Assembly: GCF_000009765.2 (NCBI RefSeq)
Contig: NC_003155.5
Location: 7,812,001 to 7,876,000, forward strand
Direction: 5' to 3'
Length of the DNA: 64,000 nt
Source of the DNA: Streptomyces avermitilis MA-4680 = NBRC 14893
GTDB lineage: Bacteria > Actinomycetota > Actinomycetes > Streptomycetales > Streptomycetaceae
Below are positions 25,243-33,687 of this stretch, in pieces. Every line of letters begins with the position of its first letter. Within the stretch, counting starts at the first letter, position 1. The position numbers were made by a program, and so were the translations under genes. A model generated the notes under the pieces. That model was not told where the DNA came from, searched no databases, and worked only from the letters and a program-made list of their open reading frames with translations.

Positions 25243-26999
25243 CGCCCACTCTGGTGATCGTGGGGGCGGGGCCGCGGGGCACCGGACTCCTGGAACGGAT
25301 CGCCGCCAACGCGCCCGAGCTGTACGCCGGTTCGGAGCTGGACGTGCACCTGGTGGACCCCTACCCGCCCGGTGGCGGGCGCATCTGGCGTGAGGCCCAG
25401 TCGCCGCTGCTGTGGATGAACTCCGAGGCACAGGACGTCACCATGTTCACCGACGAGACGGTGGCCATGGCGGGGCCCGTACGAAAAGGCCCCACCCTGC
25501 ACGAGTGGGCGGCCCTCGACGGCCGCGCCTTCACCGGCCGGCGGCGCCAGGGCGCATATCTGCGCTGGGTGTACGAGAGCACGGTGGCCGCGCTGCCGCC
25601 GGGCATCCGCGTCCACCACCACGCCCGCCGCGCCCTGCGCGTCAGCGGACCGCCCGAGGGGCGCCAGCAGGTGTGGCTGGAAGGGCGGCCCGAGCCGCTC
25701 CTGGCCGACCTCGTCGTCCTCACACTCGGCCATCTCGACGCCGAACTCGACGACGAGCAGCGGAGGCTGGCCGCCCATGCCCGCGCGCACGGCCTCGTCC
25801 ATCTGCCGCCGGACTTCACCGCCGACACCGACCTGGCCGCCCTCGCCCCCGGTGAACCGGTCCTCGTGCGCGGCTTCGGGCTCGCCTTCGTCGACCTGAT
25901 GGTCCTGCTGACCGAGGGGCGCGGCGGGCGCTACGAGGGAGCGGAGTACGTGCCGTCCGGTCGCGAGCCGGTCCTCCATGTCGGCTCCCGGCGCGGCGTT
26001 CCCTACCATTCCAAGATCGGCTACGACTGGACGGGCGACCGGCCGCCGCTGCCCCGGTTCTTCGGGCCCGCCGAGGTCGACGAACTGCTCGCACGCCCCG
26101 AGGGGATCGACTTCCGACGGGACGTCTGGCCGCTGGTGGAGAAGGAGCTGGGGTTCGCGCACTACCACCGCCTGTTCACGGCGCACCCCGAACGCACCAC
26201 CGTCGCCTGGGCGGACTTCGAGGAGAAGTACGCGGCGGGAGTCGGACCCGAGCTCCGGGCGCTGGCCGCCTCGGCCGTCCCCGACCCCGCGGACCGGCTC
26301 GACCTCGACGCCCTCGACCGACCGCTGGAGGGGGTGAGCCACACCTCGTACGAGGAACTCCAGGACGGTCTGCGCGCGTACATACAGGACGACCTGACGC
26401 GCCGTCATGACCCCTCGTTCAGCCCGGACTCGGCGGTGTTCTTCGGGCTGCTCTCCGTCTACGGGCAGCTCGTGCGGCTCGGGGACATCGGCTCGTGGTG
26501 GCACGGCTTCTTCAGCTATCTGGCGTCCGGGCCGCCGGGGCCGCGGCTGCGGCAGATGCTCGCGCTGTCCCGGGCGGGCGTACTGAAGTTCCTGGGCGCC
26601 GACATGACCGTCAGTGCCGGGGACGGCGTCTTCCGGGCGGCGAGCGCCACCGTTCCCGGAACCTTCGTCGAGGCCCGTGCCCTCGTCGAGGCGCGGTTGC
26701 CGCATCCCACGGTCGAGCGCACCCGCGACGCGCTGCTGCGCGGGCTGTACGCCGACGGGGCCGCCGCGACCCCCGAGGGGCTGCTCGCCGTGGACCCCGC
26801 CGACGGCCGGGTCCTGGACGGCTCCGGCACCCCGCATCCGCGGCGCTTCGCGCTCGGCCCGCACACCGACGCCCGGGGCTCCGGCGCGTTCACCCGGCCG
26901 CGCACCGGCGGGCCGGCCTTCCGGCAGAACGACGCGACGGCACGCGCCGCGCTGACGTTCCTGCACGCACACCACCACGCCGAGGGAGCAGTGCGATGA
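25239..26999 (+). CDS. FAD/NAD(P)-binding protein, organosulfur locus
   Basis: 586 residues from ATG 25239, coupled to the permease (ATGA). The N-terminus VIVGAGPRGTGLLERI is a Rossmann dinucleotide fold, followed by LDVHLVDPYPPGGGRIW and a second glycine-rich segment EPVLVRGFGLAFVDL, matching the large FAD-NAD(P)-binding family (pfam13454-type) seen beside ABC transporters and LLM monooxygenases. It may supply reduced flavin or oxidise the imported compound. No heme or Fe-S motif is visible. The reaction is unknown. The long C-terminal half is helical and ends close to the ATPase start. Confidence 0.78.
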   Translation: MTPTLVIVGAGPRGTGLLERIAANAPELYAGSELDVHLVDPYPPGGGRIWREAQSPLLWMNSEAQDVTMFTDETVAMAGPVRKGPTLHEWAALDGRAFTGRRRQGAYLRWVYESTVAALPPGIRVHHHARRALRVSGPPEGRQQVWLEGRPEPLLADLVVLTLGHLDAELDDEQRRLAAHARAHGLVHLPPDFTADTDLAALAPGEPVLVRGFGLAFVDLMVLLTEGRGGRYEGAEYVPSGREPVLHVGSRRGVPYHSKIGYDWTGDRPPLPRFFGPAEVDELLARPEGIDFRRDVWPLVEKELGFAHYHRLFTAHPERTTVAWADFEEKYAAGVGPELRALAASAVPDPADRLDLDALDRPLEGVSHTSYEELQDGLRAYIQDDLTRRHDPSFSPDSAVFFGLLSVYGQLVRLGDIGSWWHGFFSYLASGPPGPRLRQMLALSRAGVLKFLGADMTVSAGDGVFRAASATVPGTFVEARALVEARLPHPTVERTRDALLRGLYADGAAATPEGLLAVDPADGRVLDGSGTPHPRRFALGPHTDARGSGAFTRPRTGGPAFRQNDATARAALTFLHAHHHAEGAVR

Positions 27000-27784
27000 G
27001 CACCACCACCCCCGCGACCCCCGCCCCCGCGATGGTCGACATCAGGTCCGTCCACAAGAGCTTCGGCCCGCTGGACGTGCTCAAGGGCATCGACCTCGAA
27101 GTGCGCGCCGGGGAGGTCACCGTCGTCCTCGGCCCCTCCGGCTCCGGCAAGTCGACGCTGCTGCGCACCATCAACCACCTGGAGAAGGTCGACCAGGGCA
27201 CGATCAGTGTCGACGGCCGGCTGGTGGGCTACCGGCGCTCCGGCGACAAGCTGTACGAGCTGCCCGAGCGCGAGATCCTCAAGCAGCGCACCCGTATCGG
27301 GTTCGTCTTCCAGAACTTCAACCTCTTCCCGCACCTCACCGTCCTCGACAACCTCGTCGAGGCCCCGGTCTCCGTGCTGAAGCGGCCCCGCAAGGCCGCC
27401 GTGGAGAGCGCGCGCCGGCTGCTCGGCCGGGTCGGGCTCGCCGACAAGGCGGACGCCTACCCGGGGCAGCTCTCCGGTGGCCAGCAGCAGCGTGTCGCCA
27501 TCGCCCGCGCGCTCGCCCTGGAGCCGGCGCTGCTGCTCTTCGACGAACCGACGTCCGCGCTCGACCCCGAGCTGGTGGGCGAAGTCCTCGATGTCATCAG
27601 GGATCTGGCGCACCAGGGCACCACGATGATCGTCGTCACGCACGAGATCGGCTTCGCCCGCGAGGTCGCCGACACGGTCGTGTTCATGGACGACGGCCGC
27701 ATCGTCGAGCAGGGCACCCCGGGTGAGGTACTCGACCGTCCTCGGCATGAACGTACGCGGGCGTTCCTCTCCAAAGTCCTCTGA
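26996..27784 (+). CDS. Polar amino-acid-type ABC ATPase
   Basis: 262 residues from ATG 26996, overlapping the previous stop. All motifs are intact: Walker A GPSGSGKST, Q-loop VFQNFNLFPH, signature LSGGQQQR, Walker B LLLFDEPTSALDPE and the H-loop VVTHE. It is of the GlnQ/HisP class and must energise the permease at 24397 with the binding protein at 22999. The first 15 residues are Thr/Pro/Ala-rich. Confidence 0.93.
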   Translation: MSTTTPATPAPAMVDIRSVHKSFGPLDVLKGIDLEVRAGEVTVVLGPSGSGKSTLLRTINHLEKVDQGTISVDGRLVGYRRSGDKLYELPEREILKQRTRIGFVFQNFNLFPHLTVLDNLVEAPVSVLKRPRKAAVESARRLLGRVGLADKADAYPGQLSGGQQQRVAIARALALEPALLLFDEPTSALDPELVGEVLDVIRDLAHQGTTMIVVTHEIGFAREVADTVVFMDDGRIVEQGTPGEVLDRPRHERTRAFLSKVL

Positions 27785-27799
27785 GAAGGGTTCATCCAC

Positions 27800-28918
27800 A
27801 TGACCTCATCGACCGGCCGGGGGTTGCTGCACCTGGCCGCCGCCGTCGATCAGCCGACGGTGTTCGACGCCGGCTCGTACGTCGAGCTGGTGCGGCTCGC
27901 GGAGCGTGGCGTACTCGACTTCGTCACCCTCGGCGACACCTTCGCGCGTCCCGGACCCGACGCGCTCGCCGTGCTCTCGCGGGTGGCGCCCGCCACCCGG
28001 CGGATCGGTCTGGTGCCGACCGTGACCACCACGCACACCGAGCCCTTCCATGTGCAGGCGGCCGTCGCGACCCTCGACTGGGTCAGCCGCGGCCGCGCCG
28101 GCTGGCACCTCGACGTGTCCACCACCGAGGGCGAGGCCCGCCTCTTCGGCCGCCGCCATGCCGCGCCCGCCGACACCCTGTGGCAGGAGGCGGGCGAAGT
28201 CGCCGACGTGGCCGCCCGGTTGTGGGACAGCTGGGAGGACGGCGCCGAGATACGCGACGTGGCGACCGGCCGCTTCGTCGACCGGGACAAGCTGCACCAC
28301 ACCGATTTCGAGGGGGCCGCCTTCTCCGTGAAGGGACCCTCGATCGTGCCGCGGCCCCCGCAGGGACACCCCGTACGGGTCGTCGACGCCACCGAGGGAC
28401 AGGCGAGGAGAACAGCCGCCCGGTACGCCGACGTGGCGCTCCTCCGTGTCACCTCTCCCGCCCAGGCCGCCGCCGTACGGACCGAACTGCGGGGCACGGC
28501 GGAGGAGTTCGGGCGCGATCCCGACACCCTGCGGATCCTCGCGTGTCTGGTCGTCGACCTCGGGGACGGCGAGCACGCGGCCGAGCCCGGATGGGGGTCC
28601 CCGCTGTTCGGGCGAAGACGAGAACTCGGGGGAGGCGGGGGCGGACCCCTGGGGACCGCGCAGGGCCCGCGGTATCGCGGCGGCCCCGTCGACCTGGCCG
28701 ACCTGATCGCCGTCTGGCACCAGGCCGGCGCCGTCGACGGCTTCCACCTCACCCCGGTCGAGCCGCGCCGTGACCTGGAGCGGCTCGTCAACGGCACAGT
28801 GGCGCTGCTCCAGCACCGCGGCCTGTTCCGCACCTTCTATCCGGGCAGCACGCTCAGGGAGCACCTGGGGCTGGGCCGGCCCGCCAACCAGTACGCCGTG
28901 ACCGGGGGAACGTCATGA
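27800..28918 (+). CDS. LLM-class flavin-dependent monooxygenase (first of two)
   Basis: 372 residues, a luciferase-like (LLM) TIM-barrel enzyme of the NtaA/SnaA/DszA branch, as judged by LDWVSRGRAGWHLDVS and PQGHPVRVVDATEGQARR. These use FMNH2 and O2 from a partner reductase to oxidise S- or N-containing substrates. Around residues 265-285 there is an odd Gly/Arg stretch that corresponds to a palindromic DNA repeat at 28593-28635 and looks inserted in frame. The gene starts 15 bases after the ATPase, and its stop overlaps the second monooxygenase (ATGA). Confidence 0.85.
   Translation: MTSSTGRGLLHLAAAVDQPTVFDAGSYVELVRLAERGVLDFVTLGDTFARPGPDALAVLSRVAPATRRIGLVPTVTTTHTEPFHVQAAVATLDWVSRGRAGWHLDVSTTEGEARLFGRRHAAPADTLWQEAGEVADVAARLWDSWEDGAEIRDVATGRFVDRDKLHHTDFEGAAFSVKGPSIVPRPPQGHPVRVVDATEGQARRTAARYADVALLRVTSPAQAAAVRTELRGTAEEFGRDPDTLRILACLVVDLGDGEHAAEPGWGSPLFGRRRELGGGGGGPLGTAQGPRYRGGPVDLADLIAVWHQAGAVDGFHLTPVEPRRDLERLVNGTVALLQHRGLFRTFYPGSTLREHLGLGRPANQYAVTGGTS
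28593..28635. repeat. Dispersed palindromic repeat inside the first LLM gene
   Basis: The element reads GGGGGTCCCC (28593-28602), a middle section with GGCGAAGACGAGAACT, then CGGGGGAGG (28627-28635). It resembles the GGGGGTCCCCC...GAGCGAAGCCGAGAGTGGGGGAG palindromes common between Streptomyces genes, as I remember them. Here it lies in coding sequence and adds a Gly/Arg-rich segment without a frameshift. Confidence 0.55.
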
Positions 28919-30300
28919 CCGTACGCAAGCCCGCCGTCAAACAGATCCACCTGGCCGCCCTCCCCCACTCCCACTCCCACTCCCGATCTCGCTCGAGCGG
29001 GGAGAGCCCCGTCCCAGGGGTCGACAACACGACCGTCTGGGCCGACCCGCGCGCGAAGTCGCAGATCGAGTTCGCCTCCTTCGAGCATCTGGCGCGCACC
29101 GCCGAACGCGGTCTGTTCGACTTCTTCCTCCTCGCCGGAGGGCTGCGGCTGCGCGAACACAAGGGACGCATCCATGACCTGGACGTCGTGGGGCACCCCG
29201 AGGCGATCACCGTGCTCAACGCGCTGGCCGCCGTCACCGAGCGGCTCGGGCTCGCCGCCACGGTCGACGCGACCTTCAACGAGCCGTACGAAACCGCCCG
29301 CAGGCTCGCCACGCTGGACCACCTCAGCGGGGGCCGGGCCGCCTGGAACGTGGTGACCTCCGCCGACGCGTTCACCGGGGCGAACTTCCGGCGCGGCGGC
29401 TTCCTCGACCGGGCCGACCGGCATGCCCGTACCGCCGAATTCGTGGCGGCGGCAAGGGAGTTGTGGGACTCCTGGACGCCCGAGGGGGTGTCGCGGCCGT
29501 TCGCCCACCGTGGGCGGCACTTCGACATCGCGGGTGAGTTCACCGTGCCGCGCTCGCCGCAGGGGCACCCCGTCGTCATCCAGGCCGGCGACTCGGCCGA
29601 GGCCCGGGAGTTCGCCGCATCCTCGGCGGACGTGGTCTTCGCCAGGCACGGGACGCTGGAGGCGGGGCGCGCGTTCTACGCTGATGTGAAGAGACGGCTC
29701 GCGGCGTACGGACGCGAGCCCGAGGACCTGAAGATCATGCCCGGGGTCACCTTCGTGCTCGGCGACACCGCCGCCGAGGCGCAGGAACGGGCCGCCGAGA
29801 TCCGGTGGCAGCAGATCTCGCCGCAGAACGCGATCCTCACGCTGGAGCAGATCTGGGGCGTCGACCTGTCCGACCACGACCCCGACGGTCCGCTGCCCGC
29901 CTTCGACCCGGACCCGGACCCCCACCCGGACCCGGAGCCGGGCCTGATGCAGGGCGGGGTGGAGGTCGCCGATCCGCGGGCGATCGCCGAGAAATGGCGC
30001 GCCCTGTCCCACGAGAAGGGGCTGTCCATCCGGCAGACCGTGATCGAGGCGACCGGACGGCAGTCCTTCGTCGGTACGCCGGAGGCGGTCGCCGCCGAAC
30101 TCGAGGAGTTCGTACGGACCGACGCCGCCGACGGCTTCATCCTCGCACCGCATCTCACCCCGGGCGGGCTCGACGAGTTCGTGGACCGGGTGGTGCCGCT
30201 GCTCCAGGAGCGCGGCGCCTACCGCACGCACTACCCGGGAACCACACTGCGCTCGCATCTCGGGTTGGCGGATCCCCCTACGGAAGCGCTGATCCCATGA
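28915..30300 (+). CDS. LLM-class flavin-dependent monooxygenase, NtaA/SnaA/DszA family (second)
   Basis: 461 residues from ATG 28915. The family pattern is clear: LDHLSGGRAAWNVVTS, PQGHPVVIQAGDS, and the C-terminal DGFILAPH. Members are FMNH2-dependent monooxygenases for nitrilotriacetate, sulfones or pristinamycin IIA. Two low-complexity stretches stand out: residues about 15-36 (His/Ser/Arg-rich, made by a palindromic repeat) and 327-340 (Asp/Pro alternation). It is coupled upstream and downstream by ATGA overlaps. With the first enzyme it may act as a pair on one organosulfur compound. Confidence 0.87.
   Translation: MTVRKPAVKQIHLAALPHSHSHSRSRSSGESPVPGVDNTTVWADPRAKSQIEFASFEHLARTAERGLFDFFLLAGGLRLREHKGRIHDLDVVGHPEAITVLNALAAVTERLGLAATVDATFNEPYETARRLATLDHLSGGRAAWNVVTSADAFTGANFRRGGFLDRADRHARTAEFVAAARELWDSWTPEGVSRPFAHRGRHFDIAGEFTVPRSPQGHPVVIQAGDSAEAREFAASSADVVFARHGTLEAGRAFYADVKRRLAAYGREPEDLKIMPGVTFVLGDTAAEAQERAAEIRWQQISPQNAILTLEQIWGVDLSDHDPDGPLPAFDPDPDPHPDPEPGLMQGGVEVADPRAIAEKWRALSHEKGLSIRQTVIEATGRQSFVGTPEAVAAELEEFVRTDAADGFILAPHLTPGGLDEFVDRVVPLLQERGAYRTHYPGTTLRSHLGLADPPTEALIP
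28959..29022. repeat. Palindromic repeat inside the second LLM gene
   Basis: CTCCCCCACTC (28960-28970), two extra CCCACT units, CCGATCTCGCTCGAGCGGGG (28983-29002) and a C/G-rich end look like the same dispersed element in the opposite orientation, enlarged by a small internal duplication. It encodes the His/Ser/Arg-rich N-terminal stretch of the protein. Confidence 0.5.
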
Positions 30301-30925
30301 CGACGGACGCATCCGAGGACCGGAAGCGCCGGGACGAGCACCGCACCGAGACGGTGTCGGCGCCCTACGGGCCGCTCGCGCTGACCGGCACGCACCGGCT
30401 GGAGGACTATCCGGAGGGTCGACTTCCGGACATCCCCGGGTGCTGGACCCGGGAGGGGGTACGACCGTCCTGACCACGGTGGCCGAAGACGGGCTGACCG
30501 TCGACGGCGAGCCCTTCACCGGCGAGCTCAGGCTCCCGCCCGACCCGGGCCCGTGACCGCGGCCCCGGTCGCGCACGGTGAGCGCCGGCTCGTCGTTCTC
30601 GTCCGCGAAGGGGTCTGGGGCGTACGCGACTTCGACCCCGCCTCGGCCGCCCGCCGGGCGTTCAAGGGCATCGAGGCGAGCTCGTACGATCCGCGCTGGT
30701 CGGTGCCGGGGCGCTTCACCTCGTACGGCGAGAACCGCACCGTACGCGTCGAGAACGCCGACGGCCGCGAGCGCGGGCTGGTCTCGGCGGCGAACTCGTC
30801 CTCACCCTGGCCGGACAGGAGCTGACCCTGCGGGTGAGCGTCGAGGGGACGGCTCGCTGTGGGCCGTCTTCGCCGACGCCACCAGCGGGGAGAGCAGCCA
30901 CCGCTTCCGGTTCCCAGGGGTTCGG
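30297..30925 (+). pseudogene. DUF1684 protein, frameshifted and truncated
   Basis: The start ATG 30297 overlaps the monooxygenase stop. The first piece reads APYGPLALTGTHRLEDYPEG and stops at 30471. The family sequence then continues in a second frame (VLTTVAEDGLTVDGEPFTGE, to a stop at 30554-30556), a third frame (HGERRLVVLVREGVWGVRDF ... NADGRERG, stop at 30825) and further frames (ELVLTLAGQELTLRVSVEG, then DGSLWAVFADATSGESSHRF). It breaks off near 30925 without the conserved C-terminus. At least four frame changes mean it cannot make the normal DUF1684 protein. Sequencing error is unlikely to explain all of them. Confidence 0.85.
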
Positions 30926-30969
30926 TCGGCGTTGTTGAGGGGTCCGCAAGTTGAACGCTGCACGGCCGA

Positions 30970-30987
30970 AAGGCGCCCTTGCGCCTT
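30970..30987. terminator. Short hairpin upstream of the protease gene
   Basis: AAGGCGC (30970-30976) pairs with GCGCCTT (30981-30987) around a CCTT loop. It may end transcripts from the monooxygenase operon or sit in the protease leader. The remainder of 30926-31129 shows no gene. Confidence 0.4.
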
Positions 30988-31129
30988 GCGGTCGCGCGGC
31001 CGAATACTCCCCCACAGCGCTTGTCAGGGGCACGGCTTGTCCGGAAACCGGACAACGGGCTCTTGGCTGCGCCTCACGGGCCCCATCCCCCACGTGGGCC
31101 CCCCGACTTCCCCTGGGAGGGAACGAAAA

Positions 31130-32029
31130 GTGAGGATCAAGCGCACCAACCCCCGCAGCGGTGTGGCGAGACGGACCCGGCTGATCGCCGTGGCCACCGG
31201 TTTCCTGGCCGCTGCCGCGTTCGCCGTCCCCACCGCGAACGCGAGCGACGCACAGACGTTCAGCGCCACCCAGCTCACCACGGTCGCCAAGTCGGTGCTC
31301 AAGTCCGATGTAGCGGGCACCGCCTGGGCCGTCGACCCCAAGACGAACCGCGTCGTCGTCACGGTCGACAGTACGGTCTCCAAGGCCGAGATCGCCCAGA
31401 TCAAGAAGGACGCGGGCAGTAACGCCGGCGCCCTCACCGTCAAGCACACCCCGGGCACGTTCAAGAAGCTGATCACCGGCGGCGACGCCATCTACGGCGG
31501 TGGCTACCGCTGTTCGCTCGGCTTCAACGTGCACAGTGGGAGCACCTATTACTTCCTGACCGCCGGCCACTGCGGTGAGGTCGCCTCGACCTGGTACTCC
31601 AACTCCGGCCAGACCACGACGCTGGGCACGAACGTCAGCTACAGCTTCCCGACCAACGACTTCGCCCTGGTGCGCTACACGAACACCTCGGTCGCCCACC
31701 CGAGCGCGGTCGGCAGCCAGACCATCAGCAGCGCCGCCACGCCGAGCGTGGGTACGACCGTCTACCGCCGTGGGTCCACCACCGGCACGCACAGCGGCCG
31801 GGTCACCGCGCTGAACGCCACGGTCAACTACGGCAGTGGTGACGTCGTCTACGGCATGATCCAGACCACGGTCTGCGCCGAGGGCGGCGACAGCGGTGGT
31901 CCGCTGTACGGCGGATCCGTCGCCTACGGTCTGACCTCCGGCGGCAGCGGCAACTGCACCTCCGGCGGTACGACCTTCTTCCAGCCGGTCACCGAGGCGC
32001 TCAGCTACTACGGCGTGAGCGTCGGCTAG
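31130..32029 (+). CDS. Streptogrisin B-like secreted serine protease
   Basis: 299 residues from GTG 31130 (ribosome site GGGAGGGAAC), the same length as the S. griseus SGPB precursor. A signal peptide (1-39) and an alpha-lytic-type propeptide (about 40-114) precede the mature chymotrypsin-fold enzyme, which should begin at ITGGDAIY (residue 115). The catalytic triad is His in TAGHC, Asp in TNDFALVRY and Ser in GGDSGGP. Cys residues pair as in the family (RCSLGF with GHC; VCAEGG with GNC). It is secreted, processed by itself, and probably cleaves after hydrophobic residues. Confidence 0.92.
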   Translation: MRIKRTNPRSGVARRTRLIAVATGFLAAAAFAVPTANASDAQTFSATQLTTVAKSVLKSDVAGTAWAVDPKTNRVVVTVDSTVSKAEIAQIKKDAGSNAGALTVKHTPGTFKKLITGGDAIYGGGYRCSLGFNVHSGSTYYFLTAGHCGEVASTWYSNSGQTTTLGTNVSYSFPTNDFALVRYTNTSVAHPSAVGSQTISSAATPSVGTTVYRRGSTTGTHSGRVTALNATVNYGSGDVVYGMIQTTVCAEGGDSGGPLYGGSVAYGLTSGGSGNCTSGGTTFFQPVTEALSYYGVSVG

Positions 32030-32064
32030 TCGTCCACCCCGGTTCCCGGTCTCCGGCCGGCAGC

Positions 32065-32105
32065 GGGCGAGCCCCCGTACGCACAGGGCGTACGGGGGCT
32101 CGCCC
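32065..32105. terminator. Strong terminator after the first protease
   Basis: GGGCGAGCCCCCGTACG (32065-32081) pairs with CGTACGGGGGCTCGCCC (32089-32105), 17 bp with a 7-base loop. It lies 36 bases past the streptogrisin B-like stop. Confidence 0.85.
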
Positions 32106-32123
32106 ATGTTCGCGGTAGGACAC

Positions 32124-32183
32124 GGCAATCGGCGCGGCAATCGATGCGGCAATGGGCGCGGCAATCGGCGTGGCAATCGATGC
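32124..32183. repeat. 12-bp tandem repeat, five units
   Basis: Five head-to-tail units beginning 32124, 32136, 32148, 32160 and 32172 follow GGCAATCGGCGC and GGCAATCGATGC alternately, giving a 24-base higher-order pattern with one odd unit. It lies in the 502-base gap between the two protease genes. The rest of that gap (32184-32531) holds only the probable promoter and a small CGAGGT/ACCTCG hairpin (32484-32502) before the second protease. Confidence 0.9.
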
Positions 32184-32531
32184 AGGAGCAACTCCCGTCC
32201 CTCGCGCCTCCGTCGGATCCGGACATCAGAGGGTCGAAATCAAGACAGGACTAGACCTCGCAGGCTGCCGAGAACTCACTCGCACTCAGTGTTTGCAACG
32301 GGAATTCACGTGGCAAGACCACGGAGCGTCAGGGTGCAGGGGGCGCACACCTGTTGCATATGCGCGTCCTGAAGTCGACCTTGTGTGCTCCCTGTGCCCC
32401 TCGGAATAGTGGACGGCGCACAGTGGGCGCGGACGTGGCATTTTGCGGTGCGCCGCCTCCGTGCCCGTACGCCTTCCGGTCGTCGAGGTCCCCACAACCT
32501 CGTTGACCGACCCCCCACAGGAGGACGTAAG

Positions 32532-33614
32532 TTGAAGCACCGACGCATATCCAGGCGGCGCGCAGCCGTGGCCGGAGCCGGCATCGCCGCGCTCGTCGCC
32601 GCGGGTGTCACCTTCCAGACTGCGAACGCGAGCGAGGCCCCGAAGACCGAAGCGCCCCACACCCTCTCCCTCTCGGCGGCCGGAAAGCTCGCCTCGACCC
32701 TGGGCAAGGACCTGGGCACCGACGCGGCGGGAACGTATTACGACGCGAAGGCGAAGCACCTCGTCGTCAACGTGCTCGACGAGACGGCGGCGAAGACCGT
32801 CGAGGCGGCCGGCGCCAAGGCCAGAGTCGTGCGGAACTCCCTGGCCGAGTTGACGAGCGCGCGTACGACGCTCAAGCAGGACGCGACCATCCCCGGCACC
32901 TCGTGGGCGACCGACCCGGAGACCAACAAGGTCGTCGTCACCGCGGACCGCACGGTCTCCAAGGCCGAGTGGGCCACGCTGACCAAGGTCGTCGACGGCC
33001 TCGGTCAGCGAGCCGAACTCCAGCGCACGAAGGGGGAGTACAAGCCCTTCATCGCGGGCGGCGACGCGATCACCGGCGGCGGCGGGCGCTGCTCGCTCGG
33101 CTTCAACGTGGTCAAGGGCGGCCAGCCGTACTTCATCACCGCCGGGCACTGCACCGAGTCGATCTCGACCTGGTCGGACTCCAGCGGCAGCCAGATCGGC
33201 ACGAACGAGCAGTCCAGCTTCCCGGGCAACGACTTCGGCCTGGTCAAGTACACCTCGAACGCCGACCACCCGAGCGAGGTCGACCTCTACAACGGCTCCA
33301 CGCAGCCCATCACCAAGGCGGGCGATGCGACCGTCGGCCAGAAGGTCACCCGCAGCGGCTCCACGACCCAGGTGCACAGCGGCACGGTCACCGGTCTGGA
33401 CGCCACCGTGAACTACGGCAACGGCGACATCGTCAACGGCCTCATCCAGACCGACGTCTGCGCCGAGCCCGGCGACAGCGGCGGCTCGCTCTTCGCGGCC
33501 GACACCGCCATCGGCCTCACCTCGGGCGGCAGCGGTGACTGCACGTCCGGCGGCGAGACGTTCTTCCAGCCGGTGACCGAGGCGCTGTCGACGTTCGGCG
33601 CGCAGATCGGCTGA
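32532..33614 (+). CDS. Streptogrisin D-like secreted serine protease
   Basis: 360 residues from TTG 32532, chosen for the GGAGGA site just upstream and for the start LKHRRISRRRAAVAG, which matches SprD. The signal peptide (to about 34) is followed by a long propeptide (to 173) and the mature protease from IAGGDAITG (174). The triad is His (TAGHCTE), Asp (GNDFGLVKY) and Ser (PGDSGGS). The DPETNKVVVTADRTVSKAEW segment belongs to the alpha-lytic prodomain. It is 45-50% alike by eye to the neighbour, so the pair is an old tandem duplication. Confidence 0.9.
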   Translation: MKHRRISRRRAAVAGAGIAALVAAGVTFQTANASEAPKTEAPHTLSLSAAGKLASTLGKDLGTDAAGTYYDAKAKHLVVNVLDETAAKTVEAAGAKARVVRNSLAELTSARTTLKQDATIPGTSWATDPETNKVVVTADRTVSKAEWATLTKVVDGLGQRAELQRTKGEYKPFIAGGDAITGGGGRCSLGFNVVKGGQPYFITAGHCTESISTWSDSSGSQIGTNEQSSFPGNDFGLVKYTSNADHPSEVDLYNGSTQPITKAGDATVGQKVTRSGSTTQVHSGTVTGLDATVNYGNGDIVNGLIQTDVCAEPGDSGGSLFAADTAIGLTSGGSGDCTSGGETFFQPVTEALSTFGAQIG

Positions 33615-33687
33615 CGCGACGACGGGCCTCACCGGTCCGGACGTACGCGGTGGTCCTGCCGCGCGAGCGGGACCTGGACGGGCGTGA

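Noticed and set aside
32026..32226. Cys-rich 66-codon minus-strand frame with ADC/IDC repeats
   Set aside because: The Cys pattern is a by-product of the 12-base DNA repeat. The frame runs through the terminator to the protease stop and has no ribosome site.
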